DNA of 33,278 nt from Sedimentisphaerales bacterium. Lineage in GTDB: Bacteria > Planctomycetota > Phycisphaerae > Sedimentisphaerales > SM23-30. Shown here one piece after another: positions 1-9,640 of the stretch. The stretch spans positions 1 through 33,278 of the forward strand of contig JAFGFX010000086.1 in NCBI GenBank assembly GCA_016930855.1. Direction: 5' to 3'. The position numbers and the translations under genes were made by a program. Below the pieces are notes generated by a model, which worked only from the letters and a program-made list of their open reading frames with translations, searched no databases and was not told the DNA's origin. Within the stretch, counting starts at the first letter, position 1. Each line of letters begins with the position of its first letter.

Positions 1-381
1 GACCTGCTCGCCGCAGTGGCCGTAGGGCGGATGGCCCAGGTCGTGCCCCAGGCAAACCGCCTCGGCCAGGTCCTCGTTCAATCCCAAAATCCGCGCCATC
101 GTCCGGGCGATCTGGGCCACCTCGACCGTGTGGGTCAGCCGGGTGCGATAGTAGTCGCTGTCGGCGTCCAAAAAGACCTGCGTCTTGGCCTCCAGGCGGC
201 GAAAGGCCGCGCTGTGCACGATCCGGTCCCGGTCCCGCTGAAAACAACTGCGATAGTCATGCTCCGGTTCGGGATACTCCCGCCCGCGACTGGCGTCGCT
301 AAAGACCGCATAGGGTCGAAGCCGCTGGCGCTCCTGCTGCTCCTGCTCGAGCCGGTTTAATAATCCATACCGCTGAATCAT
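1..381 (-). CDS. dgt: dGTPase-like HD-domain phosphohydrolase (C-terminus runs off the window)
   Basis: Reverse-strand reading from ATG at 381: [70 protein letters not shown]...[50 protein letters not shown], with typical dGTPase RDRDRIxHSxxFRRLxxKTQVF, RxTHxxEVxxI and GHDxGHxPFGHxGE motifs. Confidence 0.9.
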   Translation of the reverse strand, partial: MIQRYGLLNRLEQEQQERQRLRPYAVFSDASRGREYPEPEHDYRSCFQRDRDRIVHSAAFRRLEAKTQVFLDADSDYYRTRLTHTVEVAQIARTMARILGLNEDLAEAVCLGHDLGHPPYGHCGEQV

Positions 382-468
382 GCCTGTTGGCCCTTGTCCA
401 TTTCCACGCCCCCTGCAATCGTCACCACCTCCTGCAATGGCCGGGCCGATCGGCGTGGTTTGACGCCC

Positions 469-1257
469 TTAGGTTTTCCCGTGCAGATGTTCCCAACGCT
501 CCACCGCCTCCGGGCGGCGCAGATAGAGCGGCGCCAATTCATCGGCCGTGGTAAATTGGCCCGCCTGGGCCCGCCGCCAGCCGCAGCGGTGCACTTGGTC
601 CGGCCGGGGCTGCCAATATGACTCGTCCAAAAAAAATACCCCCTCCTGTGTTAATGCCTTTCGATGCGAGACCAGCGCCGGCCCCAGCACCAACAGTGGC
701 TTGCGGGAAACAGCCAGCAGTTGGGTCGCCGAGATGACCGCCGCCGGCCGCACCGTGCGAAATCGGGCCACCGGCTCGTCGAATTGCCCATCCCCGCTGG
801 ATTGTCCGTCTGGTTCCGCCTCGTCGGGCCGCCGTTCGTAGAGGGCGGCGTACAACTGCTGGCGCTGGGCGTCGATCACCACGGCCACCTGCCGCACGTT
901 AGCGAGCCGCTCGGCGGCGTCGGCCTGCAAGGCGTTCTGCGCGATCACGTCGGTGCTGGGGACCGCCACGATCCGGATCTGCGGCCAGGCGAAGGCCAGG
1001 GCCTTGGCCGCCGCCGTCGCAATCCGCAACCCGGTAAAGCTGCCCGGCCCGGCCGAGACGTACACCTGGTCGATCCGACCGACCGGCCAGCCCTGGGCCC
1101 GCACCAGGCGATCCATGGTCCCCAACAACTGGCCCGCATGCCGCAGGTCCGCGGTGAACTGCTCCTGGGCCAGCAGTCGGGGGCCCGAGGCCACCGCCAC
1201 GCCGCCGATCCGGGAAGAGGTCTCTATCGCGAGTATCCGTACCGGCTCTGCCGTCAT
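469..1257 (-). CDS. tsaB: tRNA threonylcarbamoyladenosine biosynthesis protein TsaB
   Basis: N-terminus ILAIETSSRIGGVAV, then LLGTMDRLVRAQGW and VSAGPGSFTGLRIATAAAKALA, typical of the TsaB/YeaZ family. Confidence 0.9.
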   Translation of the reverse strand: MTAEPVRILAIETSSRIGGVAVASGPRLLAQEQFTADLRHAGQLLGTMDRLVRAQGWPVGRIDQVYVSAGPGSFTGLRIATAAAKALAFAWPQIRIVAVPSTDVIAQNALQADAAERLANVRQVAVVIDAQRQQLYAALYERRPDEAEPDGQSSGDGQFDEPVARFRTVRPAAVISATQLLAVSRKPLLVLGPALVSHRKALTQEGVFFLDESYWQPRPDQVHRCGWRRAQAGQFTTADELAPLYLRRPEAVERWEHLHGKT

Positions 1258-1419
1258 GGCCCCATCCTATTCGCTTTCACCTGCCAAAGCAATCGGTCCG
1301 CATTCGATGGATGCTGTTTCAACCTTTCTGATCAGATAGTTTCTCTACCTGGACTTCCATCGTGATTCACGTCGACAAACCGCTTGGCCAGGCCTATGTT
1401 CTCGGGTGGCCGCCGAAAC

Positions 1420-2763
1420 CTAGAGCAAATCAGGCAGGTCCCGTTCCAGGGCCGTCCGCACGATATCCAGCATCTCGGCCAGTATCGCCGCCGGCATGGC
1501 CAAAGGCGGCATGAGGACCAGCACGTCGCCCAAGGGCCGCAGGATCAGGCCCCGGTCGCGCATCCGGTGGCAAAGGCGGCTACCGACGCGGCCGGCCGGA
1601 TCGAAGCTGCGTTTGCTCACCCTGTCCTCGACCAGCTCGATGCCGACCATCAGACCCCGCCGCCGAACGTCGCCGACATTATCCAGCTCGGCAATGGATT
1701 CGAGTGCCTTGGCGATCTGGTCCATCTTGGCCGGCAGGTGCTCGAGGGTGCGTTCCCGGTCGAAGAGATCCAGGCTGGCCAGGGCGGCCGCACAGCCCAG
1801 GGCGTTGCCGGTGTAGGTGTGGCCGTGATAGAAGGTGGTCTGCGGCCAGGGCTCGCGCCGGAAGGCGTCGAAGACGGCCTCGGTGGCCAGCGTGGCCGCC
1901 AGGGGCAGATAGCCGCCGGTGAGGCCCTTGGCCAGGCAGAGAAAATCAGGGCTGACTGATTCCTGCTGGCAGGCGAACATGCTGCCCGTCCGGCCGAAGC
2001 CGGTGGCGACCTCGTCGGCGATCAGCAGGACGTTCCGTTCCCGGGCCAGCCGCGCCACGCCCCGTAGAAATCCCTCGGGATGGACGATCATCCCGGCGGC
2101 GCCCTGGACGAGCGGCTCGACGACGATGGCGGCGATCTGGCCGGCATACCGGTCCAGCAGGTCGGCCATCTGCGCCAGGCAGACGTCGCGGCACTGGTTG
2201 GGTGAACCGTCAAAACGATACGGGTGCGGCGTCGGGCTAAACAACGCCTCGAAGGTCAGCGGGCCGAAGATCTCATGGAAGATGGGGATGCCGCCGACAC
2301 TGACCGAGCCCATGGTGTCGCCGTGGTACGACTGCCGCAGGGCGATAAAGCGGGTCCGTTGGGACTGGCCGAGGTTGCGCCAATACTGGAAGGCCATTTT
2401 CAGGGCGATCTCCACGGCGGTGGCGCCGCTGTCGGAGTAAAACACCCGCTTGAGCCCTTCCGGCGTCAATTCCACCAACCGCTTGGCCAGCTCGATACTG
2501 GGCGGGCTGGCCAGGCCCAGCAGGGTGCTGTGGGCGATTCTTTCCAACTGCTCGCGGATGGCGGCATTGATGTAGGGATGATTGTGGCCGTGCACGTTGC
2601 ACCAGAGGGAAGAGACGCCGTCGATGTAGCGTTTGCCCTCGGTGTCGAAAAGATGGACCCCCTCGCCCCGTTCGATAATGAGAGGATCCTCTTTGAGCCA
2701 GAACCGCAGCGGGCAAAACGGATGCCAGAGATATTGCCTGTCCCAGTCGTGCAGAATTCCCAT
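1420..2763 (-). CDS. bioA: adenosylmethionine--8-amino-7-oxononanoate aminotransferase
   Basis: 447 aa class-III aminotransferase; [96 protein letters not shown]. Confidence 0.92.
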   Translation of the reverse strand: MGILHDWDRQYLWHPFCPLRFWLKEDPLIIERGEGVHLFDTEGKRYIDGVSSLWCNVHGHNHPYINAAIREQLERIAHSTLLGLASPPSIELAKRLVELTPEGLKRVFYSDSGATAVEIALKMAFQYWRNLGQSQRTRFIALRQSYHGDTMGSVSVGGIPIFHEIFGPLTFEALFSPTPHPYRFDGSPNQCRDVCLAQMADLLDRYAGQIAAIVVEPLVQGAAGMIVHPEGFLRGVARLARERNVLLIADEVATGFGRTGSMFACQQESVSPDFLCLAKGLTGGYLPLAATLATEAVFDAFRREPWPQTTFYHGHTYTGNALGCAAALASLDLFDRERTLEHLPAKMDQIAKALESIAELDNVGDVRRRGLMVGIELVEDRVSKRSFDPAGRVGSRLCHRMRDRGLILRPLGDVLVLMPPLAMPAAILAEMLDIVRTALERDLPDLL

Positions 2764-2807
2764 TACCGCTCCCGTAAGGCGCGAATCGTGCTGAATCCAT
2801 TCAAACG

Positions 2808-3410
2808 TCAGTATAATCCGCTGTCCAGGCGGCCCTTGCGAAAGACATTGATGCCCTCGTCGTCACCGAAGCCGGTCATCTCCAGGTCCTGCAGGCGGAA
2901 TTGCTTGTCCGGATCGCGCACGAAGTCAAACCGCCAGCGGGTCTTGATCAAGGGATAGTAGCCGTAAACGCTTTCCTGGTCGGTGTTGGTCATGACGGTC
3001 AGCTCAACGGAGCCGCCGTCGTCGCCGGCCCGCGTCACCTCCAGGCGGGTGATCCGGTTGCTCTCGATAAGGGGTTTATCCGCGCGGAGGTGGTAGCGCA
3101 GGATCCCCTCGGTCATTTCCTTGGTGACCACACCGTGGCGAAAGGAGTCGCTCAAGAGGGAAATGATCGTATCGGCATCCTCCTGCTCGGCGGCCTGGAC
3201 CAGCCGGCGGGTGGCGTCCTCGAGCGCTTCCCGGTTGGTCTGAACCAGCCGGTCCAGCAGCAGGAACAATCCCGCCAGCGCCGGCCCCAGCAGCAGCAGC
3301 GGCCGGTGGAACCGCTGCTTGCGGATTGCCCAGGTCATCACCAGCAGGAATTCCAGCACCACCGCCAGCAGGATCCCGGCGGACGGATCTTCGAACAAAT
3401 AGTGGTTCAT
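2808..3410 (-). CDS. small membrane-anchored protein with possible NTF2/SnoaL-like soluble domain
   Basis: 200 aa ORF; two N-terminal hydrophobic segments (GILLAVVLEFLLVMTW, LLLLGPALAGLFLLL), then a helical + beta soluble domain (DADTIISLLSDSFRHG...KTRWRFDFVRDPDKQFRLQDLEM). Confidence 0.6.
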   Translation of the reverse strand: MNHYLFEDPSAGILLAVVLEFLLVMTWAIRKQRFHRPLLLLGPALAGLFLLLDRLVQTNREALEDATRRLVQAAEQEDADTIISLLSDSFRHGVVTKEMTEGILRYHLRADKPLIESNRITRLEVTRAGDDGGSVELTVMTNTDQESVYGYYPLIKTRWRFDFVRDPDKQFRLQDLEMTGFGDDEGINVFRKGRLDSGLY

Positions 3411-3563
3411 CGATCATGACCCCGCAAAATATATGATCCGCTGAATTAAAGCCAACGGCCCGGAAGGACCGATAACTGCTAGGGCGATCCGCTCTGGCAA
3501 TCAAGATAGCGGCGTGCCGGCAAAATGTAAAATTAAATTTAAGATTATATTTCAGAAGGGTTT

Positions 3564-5540
3564 ATGATTCAACTGCCCGAATGTGTCGAGCCGCGGACCG
3601 TCTGCCTGGCCAACCTGAAGGTCCTCGCCGAGCATGCGCCGGGTCTTTGCCATACGATCGATCAGGTGGACCCGCGGGATTTTGTCGAGTGCGAGCCGAC
3701 CCGCTCGGGGGATCTGACCTGCCGGCTGGCGGGCTCGTCCGGCGCGCCCGTCTATTTGCACAGCCGCTATGATCCGGTGCGGGAGGCGGTCCGCTGGGCC
3801 GACGGGGTGGAGAAACTGGCCCGCGGCCTGGAGGAGAAACAGGACGGCCATATGCCGATGTGCTTCTTCGTGGACGGCTTCGGCCTGGGCTATCACGTCA
3901 AGACCCTGTTCGACCGCCTGGCGGCTCCGGCGTTCATCGTGGTCAGCGAGCCGAACGTCGCCCTGCTGCGGACGGCCCTGGAGCATTTCGACTACGCGGA
4001 GATGTTCGCCAGCGACCGGCTGATCGTGATCACCGCCGCCCAGCGGGACGAGATCTTCAAGAAGCTGGAGCTCCACAGCCACGCCATGATGATGGGCGTG
4101 GTCTTCACCCAGCCGCTCCAGCGGATCGAGGGCGAGTTTCACGCCCGGATCCACACCCTTGTCAGTGAGTACGCCGCCTACGTCCGCACCACGCTGATTA
4201 CCGTCCTGGCCAACGGCGTCCGGACGTGCACGAACATATTGCACAACCTGCCGACCTACGTGGCGACCGGATCAATCGAGGTGCTCAAGAACCGCTTTAC
4301 CGGCTGCCCGGCCGTGCTGGTCTCGGCGGGCCCGTCCCTGCGCAAACAACTGACGCGGCTGAAGGCCGTCCGCGAGCGGGTTGTCGTCGTGGCGGTCCAG
4401 ACCACGCTCAAGCCGCTGCTGGCGGCGGGCATCAAGCCGGACTTCGTCACCAGCCTCGACTACCACGCCGCCAGCAAGGACTTTTTCATCGGACTGAGGG
4501 ACGACGATTTGCAATCGGTGCACCTGGTCGCCGAGCCCAAGGCCCATTGGGAGGTGATCGACACCTACCGCCGGGCCGGCTGCGTGAGCCTGCTGGGCAA
4601 CGAGTTCGCCCAGCTCGTCCTGCGGGGCCGGCCGGACGACCACGACCGGCTGCGGGCGGGCTGCACGGTGGCCCACCTGGCGTTCTATCTGGCCCAGTAT
4701 CTGGGCGCCGATCCTATCATCCTGATCGGACAGGACCTGGGCTTTACCCACCACGTGTATTACAGCCCCGGCGTGGAGCTGCACGACCGCTGGCGGCCGG
4801 AGCTGAGCCGGTTCGGCACCATGGAGATGAAGGAATGGGAACGGATCGTGCGGCACCGGGGGATCCTGCGGCAGGTGCCGGACTACCAGGGCCGGCCGAT
4901 CTATACCGACGAGCAGATGTTCACCTACCTGCAGCAGTTCGAGAAGGATTTCGCCCAATGCCCGGCCCGGGTGATCGACGCCACCGAGGGCGGCGTGTTG
5001 AAGCAGTTCTGCCGGACGATGCCCTTCGCGCAGGCCATCGAGGCCTTCTGCCAGGCGCCTATCGAGCCCGAACGGTTCGCGTATCTGCGGCAAATGAACT
5101 GGTTCGATGACCGCCGGCTGCCCGAGGCGCGGTCCCTCGTCGAGAAGCGGCTGGAGGAAGTGGCCGAGTTCCTGGCGATCGGCCGGGAAACGGCCGAGCT
5201 GGTCACCGGGATGATGGATCTGGTGGATGACCAGCCGGCGTTGAACCAGCGGATGGTGCGGTTGGACGAGCTGCGGCGCAAGGTCAACCAGCGGCCCCAG
5301 GTGTACCGGCTGGTCAGTTACGTCTCGCAGATGGCCGAGATGTACCGCCTGCGGCAGGACAGCCGCATCAAGCTGGACCGCACCGAGGGCAAGGAACGCC
5401 AGCGCCGCCAGCTTCGCCGCGACATCCACTACGTTACGGAACTCAACAAGGGCTGCGAGCGCCTGATCGACATGCTGCGGGATTGTCTCAAACGATTCGA
5501 CGCGGACAGCGGGTCCGCCGGCCCAACGGAAACCGCATGA
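3564..5540 (+). CDS. Maf/DUF115-type motility accessory factor (6-hydroxymethylpterin pyrophosphokinase MptE-like domain)
   Basis: 658 aa; VLVSAGPSLRKQL, KPDFVTSLDYH, GCTVAHLAFYLAQYLGADPIILIGQDLGFT, matching the DUF115/Maf core (SAGPSL, D..D, G.TV...A..LA..LG...I.L.GQDL.). Confidence 0.85.
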   Translation: MIQLPECVEPRTVCLANLKVLAEHAPGLCHTIDQVDPRDFVECEPTRSGDLTCRLAGSSGAPVYLHSRYDPVREAVRWADGVEKLARGLEEKQDGHMPMCFFVDGFGLGYHVKTLFDRLAAPAFIVVSEPNVALLRTALEHFDYAEMFASDRLIVITAAQRDEIFKKLELHSHAMMMGVVFTQPLQRIEGEFHARIHTLVSEYAAYVRTTLITVLANGVRTCTNILHNLPTYVATGSIEVLKNRFTGCPAVLVSAGPSLRKQLTRLKAVRERVVVVAVQTTLKPLLAAGIKPDFVTSLDYHAASKDFFIGLRDDDLQSVHLVAEPKAHWEVIDTYRRAGCVSLLGNEFAQLVLRGRPDDHDRLRAGCTVAHLAFYLAQYLGADPIILIGQDLGFTHHVYYSPGVELHDRWRPELSRFGTMEMKEWERIVRHRGILRQVPDYQGRPIYTDEQMFTYLQQFEKDFAQCPARVIDATEGGVLKQFCRTMPFAQAIEAFCQAPIEPERFAYLRQMNWFDDRRLPEARSLVEKRLEEVAEFLAIGRETAELVTGMMDLVDDQPALNQRMVRLDELRRKVNQRPQVYRLVSYVSQMAEMYRLRQDSRIKLDRTEGKERQRRQLRRDIHYVTELNKGCERLIDMLRDCLKRFDADSGSAGPTETA

Positions 5541-7201
5541 GCGAGACAAACGGCCGAAAAAATGTTGCCGTCCTCTACGCCTGCCCGGCCGGAGGCGTGC
5601 TGGGCCTGCGCTCGCGGATCGCCGAGACCATCGCCGGCCGACCCATCCTGCGCCGGACCGTCGAACGCCTGCAACGGGCCCAACGGCTAAGCGAGATCAT
5701 CGTGTTCTGCCCGGCCCAGGACGGCGATCGGATCCAGGTGCTGCTGGCCGGTACGCGGGCACATCTAATCGGATTGAACCAGCCCCCCCCCGTCAGCCGC
5801 CACGTCCGGCGGCGCAAATGGTCCCTGCACAGTTGGCGCGGCGGGATCCGGGAGGCGACCGTCTTCGACGAGCAGCCCTGGACTACCGAGATGATCGAAC
5901 TACTGCGCCGCCGGGAGGTCTTCACCGTGGTGGCGGTCCCGGCCGAGGCGATCCTGGTCGATCCGGACCTGATCGACGGCCTGATCGACCATCACCACGA
6001 GCAGGGCGCGGCGATGCGGTTCACCTTTTCCCAGGCGGCGCCCGGCCTGGCTGGCTGTGCCTACCGGCTGGACCTGCTGCACGAGCTGAACCAGGCCCAG
6101 ATGGGCGTGGGCGATCTGCTGATGTACGATCCCGAGAGCCCCCACGCCGATTACATCATGCAGGAGTGCAATTACCGCGTCCCCCGCGACCTCTGCGTAA
6201 CCGGCCGGCGGTATATCGCGGATACCCAGCGCAGCTTCGAGCTCCTGGAGCGTCTGGCCGCCGCCGGCAACGGGCAACTGGAGGGCGACCCGGCCGAGCG
6301 GCTGATGGCCCGCCTGTCGGAGATACCGGAAATCATTGATCCCCTGCCGCGGGAACTGGAGATCGAGATCTGCACGGCGCCTAGTAACCGCATCATCGGG
6401 TATCCGCACCGCGGCGACAACGGCCACCCGAACCACCCCGCACGCCTGGCCCGGCCGGACATGCCGCTTTCACTGTTTGAAAAGATCGTCGGCGACTGTG
6501 GGGCCTACGATGATCTATGCCTGACCATCGGGGGATTCGGCGAACCGCTATCCCGCCCGGATCTACCTCAGGTAATCGAACTGGCCAAACAAGCGGGCAT
6601 CTGGGCCATTCACATCGAGACCGACGGCCTGGGCCTGGAAGGCCGGCTGGCCGAGGCGCTCTGTGAATCCGCCGCCGATGTGATCAGCGTTTACCTGGAC
6701 GCCGACAGCCGCCAGACATACCAATCCGTCAAGGGCGCCGACCAGTTCGAGCAAGTGACCGCCAACATCGAGTCGTACCTGGAAATGGCCCAAGCCCGTA
6801 AAGGACCGGCTCCCCTGCTGATCCCCCACCTGGTCAAGTCGCGCCAGACGATCGACGAGATGGAGGCCTTCTACGACCGCTGGCTGCGGCGCGGCGGCGC
6901 GGCGGTGATCGAGGGATACAACGACTTCGCCGGCCAGATCGAGGACCGGGCGGTCATGGACATGTGCCCGCCGCAGCGGTTTGCCTGCCGCCGCCTGGAT
7001 CGCACGCTGACGATCCTGTCCGACGGCAGTGCCGTTATCTGCGGCCAGGATTTCCGCGGCGACCGGCCGATCGGCCACGCCGGCCAAACCAGCATAAATC
7101 AGCTCTGGCAGACACAGCTAAAAGAGCTGCGGCAGGCACAGCGGCAGGGACGATTCGATGCCAATCCGCTCTGCGCCCGCTGCAAGGAATGGCATCGCTG
7201 A
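5537..7201 (+). CDS. nucleotidyltransferase-like / radical SAM-SPASM fusion protein with degenerate radical SAM cysteine motif
   Basis: ATG overlaps the DUF115 stop as ATGA. N-terminal SpsF/cytidylyltransferase-like region (VAVLYACPAGG...RPILRRTVERLQRA), then IEICTAPSNRIIGYPHR at the radical SAM motif position, and a SPASM-like C-terminus (RFACRRLDRTLTILSDGSAVICGQDF...NPLCARCKEW). Confidence 0.75.
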   Translation: MSETNGRKNVAVLYACPAGGVLGLRSRIAETIAGRPILRRTVERLQRAQRLSEIIVFCPAQDGDRIQVLLAGTRAHLIGLNQPPPVSRHVRRRKWSLHSWRGGIREATVFDEQPWTTEMIELLRRREVFTVVAVPAEAILVDPDLIDGLIDHHHEQGAAMRFTFSQAAPGLAGCAYRLDLLHELNQAQMGVGDLLMYDPESPHADYIMQECNYRVPRDLCVTGRRYIADTQRSFELLERLAAAGNGQLEGDPAERLMARLSEIPEIIDPLPRELEIEICTAPSNRIIGYPHRGDNGHPNHPARLARPDMPLSLFEKIVGDCGAYDDLCLTIGGFGEPLSRPDLPQVIELAKQAGIWAIHIETDGLGLEGRLAEALCESAADVISVYLDADSRQTYQSVKGADQFEQVTANIESYLEMAQARKGPAPLLIPHLVKSRQTIDEMEAFYDRWLRRGGAAVIEGYNDFAGQIEDRAVMDMCPPQRFACRRLDRTLTILSDGSAVICGQDFRGDRPIGHAGQTSINQLWQTQLKELRQAQRQGRFDANPLCARCKEWHR

Positions 7202-7233
7202 ACACCGACCAAACCGGGGCGATTTTTATCGAG

Positions 7234-8007
7234 ATGCGCAGATCCTCGGCGTACATACGAAAGGCGGCTGATTTGAAGGTCTTGGGACTCATACCGGCCC
7301 GGGCGGGCAGCCAGGGATTACCCGGCAAGAACATGCGGCCCCTGCTGGGCAAACCCGTAATCGCCTATACGATCGACGCGGCCCTGGCGGCCAAACGGCT
7401 CAGCCGCATCGCCGTAACCACGGACGATCCGCAGGTGCTGCAACTTTGCCGTCAGAGCTATCCCGACTCCGTAATCGCGCTGAAGCGTCCGGCCGAGCTG
7501 GCCGGCAATACCAGCCGCATCGACGACGTCATGCGGCACGCCTGCCGGCTTCTTTGCGAGCAGGACGGATTCCGGCCGGACGCCGTGGCCCTGCTCTACG
7601 CCAACGTGCCCGTGCGGGCCGCGGGCATCATCGACCGGGCCATCGAGCACCTGGAAGCGACCAGTGCCGACTCGGTCCAGACCCTTTCGCCCGTGGGAAA
7701 ATTTCATCCCTACTGGCTTTACCGGATGGACCAGGATCGGATACATAAATACCAGGACAACCAGGTATACCGCCGGCAGGAGCTTCCGGCCTGCTACTAT
7801 ATCGATTCGGCCGTGGGACTGACAACCTGGAAGGCCCTGTTCGCCGCCGAGGGCGATCCGGACCCCCACGCCTTTTGGGGCCCAGACAAACGGGCGCTCG
7901 CCCAGCCTGCCCAGGAGACCATCGACATCGACACCTACCGGGACCTGCTGCTGGCCGAGGCGGCCCTCCGGGAAAAACAGACGCCATCGGAGCCGCCCGC
8001 CTCCTGA
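7234..8007 (+). CDS. neuA: acylneuraminate cytidylyltransferase family protein (CMP-nonulosonate synthetase)
   Basis: VLGLIPARAGSQGLPGKNMRPLLGKPVIAYTIDAAL, IAVTTDD, CYYIDSAVGL, ETIDIDTYRDLLLAEA. Start codon uncertain: in-frame ATGs at 7189 and 7234, TTG at 7273. Confidence 0.8.
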   Translation: MRRSSAYIRKAADLKVLGLIPARAGSQGLPGKNMRPLLGKPVIAYTIDAALAAKRLSRIAVTTDDPQVLQLCRQSYPDSVIALKRPAELAGNTSRIDDVMRHACRLLCEQDGFRPDAVALLYANVPVRAAGIIDRAIEHLEATSADSVQTLSPVGKFHPYWLYRMDQDRIHKYQDNQVYRRQELPACYYIDSAVGLTTWKALFAAEGDPDPHAFWGPDKRALAQPAQETIDIDTYRDLLLAEAALREKQTPSEPPAS

Positions 8008-8110
8008 GCCGGCAACCAACCGGATCGACGGGGCCGCTGCGGCCATCGGCCTTTGCCGCCGGATAACATGACGGAGGATCGTGACAAGCTCGTTTCTATG
8101 AGGAGATATC

Positions 8111-9640
8111 GTGGCCTACATCTCTCATGACATCGCCTTGATCTTCCCGCCGATCCGCACCTGGGACCGGCCGCGGAATTTCCCCACGGGACCGGGGCTA
8201 ATCGCCGCCCGCCTGCGCAGCAGCGGTTATCGCGTATCCGTGATCGACGTCAACGGCCTGCGGCTTAGCGACGAGGAGGTCCTCGAGCGCATCCGGCAGG
8301 TCGATCCGGCGGTCATCGGCATCGGCGGCCTGATCACCACCTACGGCTGGATCAAACGATTAACCCCGCAAATCCGCGGCCTGCGACCCGACCGCCCCAT
8401 CGTCCTGGGCGGCTCGGTCGGCACCAGCATCATCGAGACGGCGCTGGCGAACCTGGACATCGACGTGATCGCCGTGGGCGAGGCCGACGAGACCATCCTG
8501 GAACTCATGCCGGCCCTGCTCGCCTCCGGCCGATCGACGGAGCCGCTGGAAGCAATCGCCGGCCTGGCATTCCGCCGGGACGGCCAGGTCGTCCGCACGG
8601 CGGACCGGCCCCTGCTTAAAGACCTTGACATCCTGCCCTATCCGGCCTGGGACCTGTTCCCCATGGAGGTGTACCTGGCCAATCCGATCGTGGGGGTGGG
8701 CAGGGACATCGACATCATCAGCTCGCGGGGCTGCCCGTTTGCCTGCGCCTACTGCTACCGCATCTTCGGCCGCCGCTACCGGGCCCGCAGCGCCGCGCAC
8801 GTCGTCGGCGAGATGGAGGCACTCCAGCGTAATTACGAGGTGGATTTCATCAGCTTCCAGGACGACTGCTTCGTGGTGGACAAGCAGCGGGCCTATGACA
8901 TCTGCGACCTGATCGACCGCAACCGCCGCCTGGCGTCGCTGCGCTGGAGCTGCACGGGCCGGGTGACCGTCTGCGACCGGGACCTGCTGGACCGCATGCG
9001 GGCCAGCGGCTGCGTGTCGGTCAGCTACGGCATCGAAAGCGGCTCGGAGAGCATTCTGGCGGCCATGAGGAAAAACGCCAGCCTGGCCCAGGCCGCCCGG
9101 GCGATCGAGAACACGCGGGCGGCGGGTCTGCGTTGTCCGGTGTCGTTCATGATCGGCTATCCCGGCGAGACCCGCCAAACGGTCATGGAGACGGTCGAGT
9201 TCTGCCGGCGGGTGAACATCCCGCTAACGTCGCTGATGTTCACCTGCCCCTATCCGGGCACCGAACTGTACGAGCAGGTCAAGGATACGCCCCGCTTTCG
9301 CCGGCAGTTCGCCGGCGAGGAGGATTTCGTCCGCCGCCTGGGCGATGCCGTGGACCTGACGGTCAATTTGACCGAGCTGGAGGACGCACAACTGACCGCC
9401 CTGCGGGACGAGGCCCTCAATCTGGCCCGGCAACAGTACCGGCCGCCCTCGCCGGCCGAACGCGACGCCCAGGAACGAAGCCTCTACGGCGAAGCCCTCT
9501 ATGCCAAGGCCCGCGAGCAACTGGAAACCGACGCTTTGAAGGAACATCGCCGCCGGCACGGATTCAATGAGTCGCTCGATTCGGAATCGCATTTGCCCAA
9601 TCCCTCCCAGGAGCCGTTCCATGCCGCAGGTCCGCAATGA
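8111..9640 (+). CDS. B12-binding-domain radical SAM protein (class B methyltransferase/BchE-like architecture)
   Basis: GTG start with AGGAGA SD. N-terminal Rossmann-like cobalamin-binding-type domain (GLIAARLRSSGYRVSVIDVNG, VIGIGGLITTYGWIK, PIVLGGSVGT, DVIAVGEADETILEL), then SSRGCPFACAYCYRIFGRRYR (CX3CX2C) and YGIESGSESILAAMRK. Confidence 0.88.
   Translation: MAYISHDIALIFPPIRTWDRPRNFPTGPGLIAARLRSSGYRVSVIDVNGLRLSDEEVLERIRQVDPAVIGIGGLITTYGWIKRLTPQIRGLRPDRPIVLGGSVGTSIIETALANLDIDVIAVGEADETILELMPALLASGRSTEPLEAIAGLAFRRDGQVVRTADRPLLKDLDILPYPAWDLFPMEVYLANPIVGVGRDIDIISSRGCPFACAYCYRIFGRRYRARSAAHVVGEMEALQRNYEVDFISFQDDCFVVDKQRAYDICDLIDRNRRLASLRWSCTGRVTVCDRDLLDRMRASGCVSVSYGIESGSESILAAMRKNASLAQAARAIENTRAAGLRCPVSFMIGYPGETRQTVMETVEFCRRVNIPLTSLMFTCPYPGTELYEQVKDTPRFRRQFAGEEDFVRRLGDAVDLTVNLTELEDAQLTALRDEALNLARQQYRPPSPAERDAQERSLYGEALYAKAREQLETDALKEHRRRHGFNESLDSESHLPNPSQEPFHAAGPQ

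Noticed and set aside
3447-3475. Sigma28 (flagellar)-like promoter TAAA...ACCGATAA upstream of the Maf-like gene
   Set aside because: The spacer between TAAA and ACCGATAA is 17 nt rather than the usual 15, and the first base of the -10 differs; not enough to call.
4272-5549. 425-aa minus-strand ORF antisense to the DUF115 gene
   Set aside because: No recognisable domain; opposite a well-supported conserved CDS.
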